Shown: piece by piece, positions 13,027-16,748 of the stretch
Numbering within the stretch: the first letter of the stretch is position 1
Layout of the letters: every line of letters begins with the position of its first letter
Assembly (NCBI GenBank): GCA_034435035.1
Contig: DAOTXW010000096.1
Span: 1-16,748 of the forward strand
From: JAHEME01 sp034435035
Lineage (GTDB): Bacteria; Chloroflexota; Anaerolineae; Aggregatilineales; UBA3940
Reading direction: 5' to 3'
Length of the DNA: 16,748 bases
Position numbers and translations under genes: made by a program
Notes under the pieces: generated by a model
Database searches by the model: none
Told to the model about the DNA's origin: nothing
The model's input: only the letters and a program-made list of their open reading frames with translations

Positions 13027-13437
13027 ATGTATGGGCAGCTGACCATCGTGGGGAACCTGGGCCGTGATCCGGAGATGCGCACGGTGTACTCACCGGCTAC
13101 GCCCTCCGGCAAGCCGGTGACCAACTTCTCTGTGGCCGTCAACACCCGCTGGACCAACAGCGACGGTGAGCCAGGCGAGCGGGTCACGTGGTACAAGGTC
13201 GCGTGCTGGGGCAAGCTGGCTTAGCAACCGAAGGTTGCCGGTCACACAACCAGTACCTCGCCAAAGGGCGCCAAGGTCATGGTGGTCGCCCGCCGCATCG
13301 AAGCCGAAGCATACATCGACAAGGAGGGCCAGCCGCGCGCCGCCCTCAAAGTGACCGCCGACGCGGTCAAGTTCCTGGATGCGAACGGCAACGCAGAACC
13401 GGTCGTGCAGGAACAGGCGGAGGAAATCCCCTTCTAA
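13027..13437 (+). pseudogene. ssb: single-stranded DNA-binding protein gene, interrupted
   Basis: SSB coats single-stranded DNA in replication and repair. A perfect AAGGAGG (13012-13018) precedes the ATG by 8 bases. The first 65 codons encode an OB-fold start (VGNLGRDPEMRTV, FSVAVNTRW, VTWYKVACWGKLA) and then hit TAG at 13222-13224. The same frame resumes coding from about 13267 (GAKVMVVARRIEAEAYIDKEG) to the acidic EEIPF tip at 13437, the SSB partner-binding tail. Between them the expected NQYLAKG is found in another frame. This needs a lost base near 13222 and an extra G in the GGG at 13266-13268. A GCAACC-gaa-GGTTGC inverted repeat starts at the stop. As written, only a truncated 65-residue product is made. 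Decay, sequencing error or recoding are all possible. Confidence 0.87.
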
Positions 13438-13455
13438 CGGGGCCTCCACAAACAC

Positions 13456-13492
13456 GCGGGGATGCTCTGGCAAGAGGGCATCCCCGCTTTTT
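13456..13492 (+). terminator. intrinsic terminator behind ssb
   Basis: GCGGGGATGC (13456-13465) pairs with GCATCCCCGC (13478-13487); three further inner pairs including one G-T extend the stem to 13 bp around GGCAAG. Five T follow (13488-13492). It lies 19 bases after the ssb stop. Confidence 0.9.
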
Positions 13493-13540
13493 GTTACCCT
13501 ATACACAGAAGTTGCCAAGCAGGTTGCAGATGGAGAAGAT

Positions 13541-14204
13541 GGAGTCTGTGGACGAAGTCTACTCAGAAGCACCTGCACACCGGAGAGAGCCACCCGGCGC
13601 AAGGCCAGCCAGATGTATGCAGACGGGCTGAACTTCCGGCGGATCAGGCGGATACTGGGGGGTAGCCCACCGGTCAGTGATCAACCGGGTGAATGCGTAT
13701 ACAGCCAGCCTGCCGGATGAGCCGCCGGTGCCGGGCGAGGCGCAGGCTGTGCATGAGCTGGATGAGCTATTCACCTTTGTCGGGAGTAAAAAAACGAAGC
13801 CTACATCGTCACCCGGGTAGACCGTGCGACGCACTGCATTGTGGGCTGGGACGTGGTTGCCGGGCGCAGCTATGAAACAAACGCTCCAGCCCCTGCTTGA
13901 CCGCTCGCCGCAGGCTCAGCACTATGACTCCGATGCCCTTTCAGTCTACGACACCCTGGTCTACTACCCCGGTCACCATCTCACCGCACCCGGCAAGTCC
14001 CAGACCTACTCTGTTGAAGCTGATAACTTGGTGCTGCGCCATTACCTTGCCCGCCTCGTCCGCCGCTCGCGCTGTTTCTCGCCCTGCCGGCGCGCCCTCT
14101 GGGCCGCCATCAAGCTCTTCGTCTTTGCCTGGAACCGCCGCCCGATGTACAAACGCCGTTTCCCGGCCTATCCTGCCCATGTCAAAGACTTCGTGTACCC
14201 GTGA
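13541..14204 (+). pseudogene. IS1-family-like transposase, frameshifted
   Basis: Joined across frames this is a near-complete IS1-type DDE transposase. Segment one (to the G6 run at 13657-13662) has a Cys near VCGRS, TPERATRRKASQMYADGLNFRRI and a helix-turn-helix (RRILG). Segment two (13662 to the A7 run at 13788-13794) continues VAHRSVINRVNAY to ELDELFTFVGSKK, holding the first catalytic Asp. Segment three (13793-13880) reads NEAYIVTRVDRATHCIVGWDVV. Segment four (from about 13881) has DSDALSVYDTL, then QTYSVEADN, RHYLARLVRRSRCFS and FVFAWNRRPMYKRRFP, the usual C-terminal block with the later acidic residues. Three one-base shifts are needed: extra G, missing A, extra A. Programmed -1 slippage at the A7 could explain one of them. 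No start codon, zinc-finger N-terminus or clear terminal repeats could be fixed. Confidence 0.85.
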
Positions 14205-14242
14205 TGTTATCCACTCCCGGTGTGGGCCAACGGCCAGCCCGA

Positions 14243-15679
14243 TCAGGGAAATTCTACCCGCACCCACTGCAGCGGATCGACCTGCACCCCCCCGACCCAC
14301 ATCTCCCAGTGCAGATGAGATGCAGTGGAAAGACCGGTGTTGCCAACTGTGCCAATCTGCTGGCCGGCTGAGACACGATCGCCGGGCTGAACCAGTATGC
14401 TGGACTGATGCCAGTAGCCCGTATGCACTCCCCAACCATGATCGAGGATGGTGACATAGCCCCGCACGGTCAGCAAGCCCGTATCGACAACGATGCCATC
14501 AGCAGGGGCATAGACTGGCGTACCAGTGGGCGCAGCAAAATCTGCGCCGGTGTGGAAAGCGGAGTAGCCGCTCGATCCGTAGGCTCGGGCCGTACCAAAT
14601 GCAGAACTCATCACGCCGGCTGTTGGGAGATCGAACAGGTCGTCCCAGAGCCGCTCCGGGGTGAACCCGCTCATAGCGGCTGCGATATAGGCCGCCTCGG
14701 CGGAGACAGTCTCCTGATCGCTCAGCACCGCCGCCGCCTCAGGCGAGAGTCGGATCACTTCCTGCGCGTATCCGCCCGGGACGATCAGCACACTCCGGAC
14801 GAAAGATGCCCTTACCCCTTCCTCGCTCTCAAAGATCAGTTCGAGGGGATACACGCCTGTTGCCGTCCAGCGATCGATCCCCAGCAAAGCGATGTTCGAC
14901 TCCTCGCTCGAGACCGCCTCAACGGTCTTTCCCAGAAAGGTCACGCTGAGCTGGCCGGGGACCGTGGTCGATGCGCTTAGGACAGCACTACGGCCGGGCT
15001 CCAGTGGAAGCGGGCGCAGGGTAATGCTGAGCCATGGATCTGCCAGATGGTCCATCTCGTGTTCAGCTGCCCCCGGGATCGCCAGCGGCTTCCCTGGCGG
15101 GATGGCATATAGCGCTCTCAGGTGATTGGCCAGCAGGATCGCATAAGGTCTGCTGTTAGCCCGCAGCGCAAGCTCCCACAGCGAGGCGTTCGCTCCGGTG
15201 CGAGCGATAGTGGTCCCCTGGAGCATCGGGGAAGGCAGCGATCGGATCGACTGGCCAGCGATAAGTCGATCAGGGTGGACAATGTGATTGAGCCGGGCAA
15301 GCGTGGCTGAATCCATCCCGTGCAAAGCGGCAATCTCTGCCAGGCTGTCGTCAAATCCGACGATCACGACCGTCGATCCGGGAGGAGCCGCGCCAGCCGC
15401 GGGAATGATCAGCCTCTGCCCAACCTGGATGCCCGCCAGACCGAGGTTGTTGGCAGACGCCAGCTGGTCAGGTAGGAGTCCATAGATCCCGGCGATTGTG
15501 TCGAGCGTTTCACCGGGCTGCACAACATGGATAGTTGCCGCCGGCAGATCAGGCGGAATCGTACCATCCTGGGCAAAGGCCGCTGATCGGGTAAGCGAAA
15601 TAAGGGTGGCGGCGAGCAGCGCCGCCAGCGTCGCGCGAAGGTGCTGCTCAGGGCTCCGTTGGTTCAAGAGATAGCTCAT
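14243..15679 (-). CDS. LysM-domain M23 family metallopeptidase (LytM-like)
   Basis: This is an exported peptidoglycan hydrolase or an activator of such enzymes. From ATG 15679 it has 478 residues. A hydrophobic signal segment (about 14-36) ends in SAAFA. A LysM repeat follows (HVVQPGETLDTIAGIYGL to VGQRLIIP, about 51-93). Two weaker LysM-like repeats lie at about 103-148 and 156-201. A beta-rich region spans about 215-300. The M23 domain occupies about 355-478 with zinc ligands H376 and D380 (FHTGADFAAPTGTPV) and H457, catalytic His H424 (GYWHQSS) and H455 in SHLHWE. All five positions are present, so it should be catalytic. It overlaps the DUF192 gene by 32 bases. A TTG at 15700 is an alternative start and no good ribosome binding site is seen, consistent with coupling. 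Confidence 0.93.
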   Translation of the reverse strand: MSYLLNQRSPEQHLRATLAALLAATLISLTRSAAFAQDGTIPPDLPAATIHVVQPGETLDTIAGIYGLLPDQLASANNLGLAGIQVGQRLIIPAAGAAPPGSTVVIVGFDDSLAEIAALHGMDSATLARLNHIVHPDRLIAGQSIRSLPSPMLQGTTIARTGANASLWELALRANSRPYAILLANHLRALYAIPPGKPLAIPGAAEHEMDHLADPWLSITLRPLPLEPGRSAVLSASTTVPGQLSVTFLGKTVEAVSSEESNIALLGIDRWTATGVYPLELIFESEEGVRASFVRSVLIVPGGYAQEVIRLSPEAAAVLSDQETVSAEAAYIAAAMSGFTPERLWDDLFDLPTAGVMSSAFGTARAYGSSGYSAFHTGADFAAPTGTPVYAPADGIVVDTGLLTVRGYVTILDHGWGVHTGYWHQSSILVQPGDRVSAGQQIGTVGNTGLSTASHLHWEMWVGGVQVDPLQWVRVEFP

Positions 15680-16031
15680 CGCCGACAGCCACACACTCAA
15701 GTAAAGGTGGTGCGGCCTCCAGGGTATATCGTGCAGGCCGCGCCGGAAGATAGACTGGGCGCCAGGGTCTGGCCAACACGGTATCTACCACCCGCAGGTC
15801 GCCGTCCAGCCAGATCACGGCAATAGGGAATCTCATGAACAGCATATGGATCGAGCTGTTCATCCGGCTGGCACGAGGCTCAACCAGCAGCAGCCCCTCG
15901 CCTGGATGCAGGGCTGCGCGGAACATCAGGCCCCTCAATTTACAGGGGAATGAACTGCACCAGCGCACCGCGCTCAGCAGCACAGCGCCCGAGGCGACAT
16001 GAACAAGACGCGCCGTCTGAGGTTTTGGCAT
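15648..16031 (-). CDS. DUF192 family protein
   Basis: This 127-residue protein has the conserved DUF192/COG1430 pattern: LRGLMFR at about 33-39, GEGLLLVEP, then SSIHMLFMRFPIAVIWLD at about 59-76, RVVDTVLARPWRP and YTLEAAPPLLE, ending in a GDELSL strand. The family is a small beta-rich fold of unknown function, often exported. Here there is no clear signal peptide, so it may be cytoplasmic or use an earlier start. It lies between the response regulator (23 bases upstream) and the LysM/M23 gene, which it overlaps at the 3' end, so the three are probably one operon. The family call is firm; the role is unknown. Confidence 0.88.
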   Translation of the reverse strand: MPKPQTARLVHVASGAVLLSAVRWCSSFPCKLRGLMFRAALHPGEGLLLVEPRASRMNSSIHMLFMRFPIAVIWLDGDLRVVDTVLARPWRPVYLPARPARYTLEAAPPLLECVAVGDELSLEPTEP

Positions 16032-16054
16032 GTCGGTGTGTCGTCCGGCTTGCC

Positions 16055-16504
16055 TCAGATCGAGGCAGCATTCCCCGCTGGCGCATCCGAAGCCTCTGCG
16101 GCATCGCCCCCCTCCCCCGATAGCACTCGCTTGATGGCCTGCACCAGTTGGTTGGGGCTGAAAGGTTTCGTGATGTAGTCCTGAACCTTTGCAATATGAA
16201 GTCCCAGCACACGATCGATGCTGGTCGCTTTGGCCGTAACGACGATGACAGGAATATCCTTCATCCGTTCGTCCGCCTTCATTTGCTGGTAAACGTCCCA
16301 GCCGTTGATGTCCGGCATCATCAGGTCAAGCAGCACCAGATCGGGCTGGATGCGGGCAACCATTTCGAGCCCCTCCTGCCCGCCCACCGCTCCATGCACC
16401 TCAAAGCCACGGCTCTTGAGAATCAGACTGACCAGCTCGATCATGCCAGGTTCATCTTCAATGATGCAGACTACCCGGCGTTCACTCTGCGGATCGCTTG
16501 GCAT
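16055..16504 (-). CDS. single-domain response regulator (CheY-like receiver)
   Basis: The 149-residue protein is a receiver domain without an output domain. From the ATG at 16504, VVCIIEDEPG carries the acidic pocket (E16, D17), D60 in LVLLDLMMPD is the phospho-acceptor, T90 (VVTAK) the switch Thr and K113 (ITKPF) the conserved Lys. A polar tail rich in Ala, Glu and Ser follows from about residue 133. The start is chosen because GGGGAG lies 7 bases before it; the frame is open farther up to 16552 but the extra residues are not receiver-like. No histidine kinase is in the window. It is followed by the DUF192 and M23 genes. It would relay phosphorylation to an unknown partner, perhaps by protein-protein contact. 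Confidence 0.94.
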   Translation of the reverse strand: MPSDPQSERRVVCIIEDEPGMIELVSLILKSRGFEVHGAVGGQEGLEMVARIQPDLVLLDLMMPDINGWDVYQQMKADERMKDIPVIVVTAKATSIDRVLGLHIAKVQDYITKPFSPNQLVQAIKRVLSGEGGDAAEASDAPAGNAASI

Positions 16505-16582
16505 GATAACGCTCCCCTTCCCCACAGCCCAACAGCCCGTATCTATGATCATTCAGAATAAAGTGAACGGGCATGCACCCAC

Positions 16583-16611
16583 ATTGTAGCAAGGCCGGCG
16601 CTTCATGCAAA
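16583..16611 (-). promoter_or_regulatory. candidate promoter of the response regulator operon
   Basis: On the minus strand TTTGCA (16606-16611) and TACAAT (16583-16588) are separated by 17 bases, about 80 bases before the regulator ATG. It lies only 14 bases from the end of the transposase fragment. Confidence 0.5.
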
Positions 16612-16625
16612 TCTAACGTAGTGTG

Positions 16626-16748
16626 TCATGTCAAATGCGACTCCGCGAAAGCCTGAGCGGGAGTCTTCATCGCCAGGGCCAGATGAGGGCGCTGGTGATG
16701 GTAGTAGTCGAGAAAAGCATCGGCCCTGGCTTGAGCGAGTGGCAAATC
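16626..16748 (-). mobile_element. C-terminal end of an integrase-core transposase (IS481/IS3-like), cut by window edge
   Basis: The minus strand encodes 40 residues up to a TGA at 16626-16628, ending the frame that enters from the right edge. The segment AFLDYYHHQRPHLALAMKTP followed by AQAFAE is the typical rve_3 tail of DDE transposases (YNxxRPHxALxxxTPxxxF), found in IS481 and IS3 families. Only the tail is seen, so completeness and exact family cannot be judged. The plus-strand TGTCATGTCAAATGCGACTCC region starting at 16624 may include the terminal inverted repeat, since ends beginning with TG are common in these families, but the partner end is outside the window. Confidence 0.85.

Noticed and set aside
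13488..14225. Terminal repeats or target duplication of the IS1-like element (TGTTACCC near 13492 and TGTTATCC near 14204)
   Set aside because: The similarity is only 7 of 8 over a short stretch and no convincing inverted repeats accompany it.
1..16748. CRISPR array or long tandem repeats
   Set aside because: No regularly spaced direct repeats were seen anywhere in the window by eye.

Overview
The window is a stretch of about 58-60% G+C bacterial chromosome, almost certainly metagenomic or from a little-studied lineage. The gene set suggests Chloroflexota, probably Anaerolineae-like: a lipoprotein with a long Thr/Pro-rich stalk, a caa3-type oxidase whose subunit II carries a fused cytochrome c, a DUF1786 protein next to a YgfZ-type protein, and a pair of winged-helix-like proteins that resemble families I associate with that phylum. 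This placement is inference; there is no rRNA or other decisive marker.

Layout, left to right. (1) 1-1584 (+): the C-terminal part of an S41 carboxy-terminal processing peptidase, directly abutting smpB. (2) 1743-5988 (+): a complete caa3-type cytochrome c oxidase operon, coxB(cyt c)-coxA-small membrane subunit-coxC-coxD, with a candidate promoter in front and a strong intrinsic terminator behind. The 59-codon subunit gene lies between coxA and coxC, and coxC most likely starts at a TTG behind a perfect Shine-Dalgarno. (3) 5993-8186 (-): ygfZ behind a DUF1786 gene, 12 nt apart, with a TATAAT box upstream. (4) 8222-8294 (-): tRNA-Arg(UCU). (5) 8412-11305 (-): a three-gene operon of a 531-residue protein with several winged-helix-like segments, a 149-residue protein with a C-terminal winged helix, and a lipoprotein. 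It is the least understood block and the best candidate for an undescribed system. (6) 11190-11800: a non-coding or decayed stretch with a small palindrome, a clear plus-strand terminator and possibly a small RNA. (7) 11800-12806 (-): a metal-type MerR operon with a textbook 19-bp-spacer promoter and perfect operator dyad, a thioredoxin-like protein, and a flavin disulfide reductase reduced to its first few codons joined to its C-terminal tail. (8) 13027-14204 (+): a broken ssb and a frameshifted IS1-family transposase; most of the frame breaks lie at short homopolymers, so either decay or base-calling error is possible. (9) 14243-16611 (-): a probable operon of a single-domain response regulator, a DUF192 protein and a LysM/M23 peptidase. 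(10) 16626-16748 (-): the C-terminal end of another transposase with an integrase-type core, running off the right edge.

Functionally the left half is housekeeping (protein quality control, ribosome rescue, aerobic respiration, Fe-S maintenance). The right half from about 11.2 kb is accessory: a gutted metal-response operon, a damaged ssb and two transposase remnants, next to an envelope/signalling operon.
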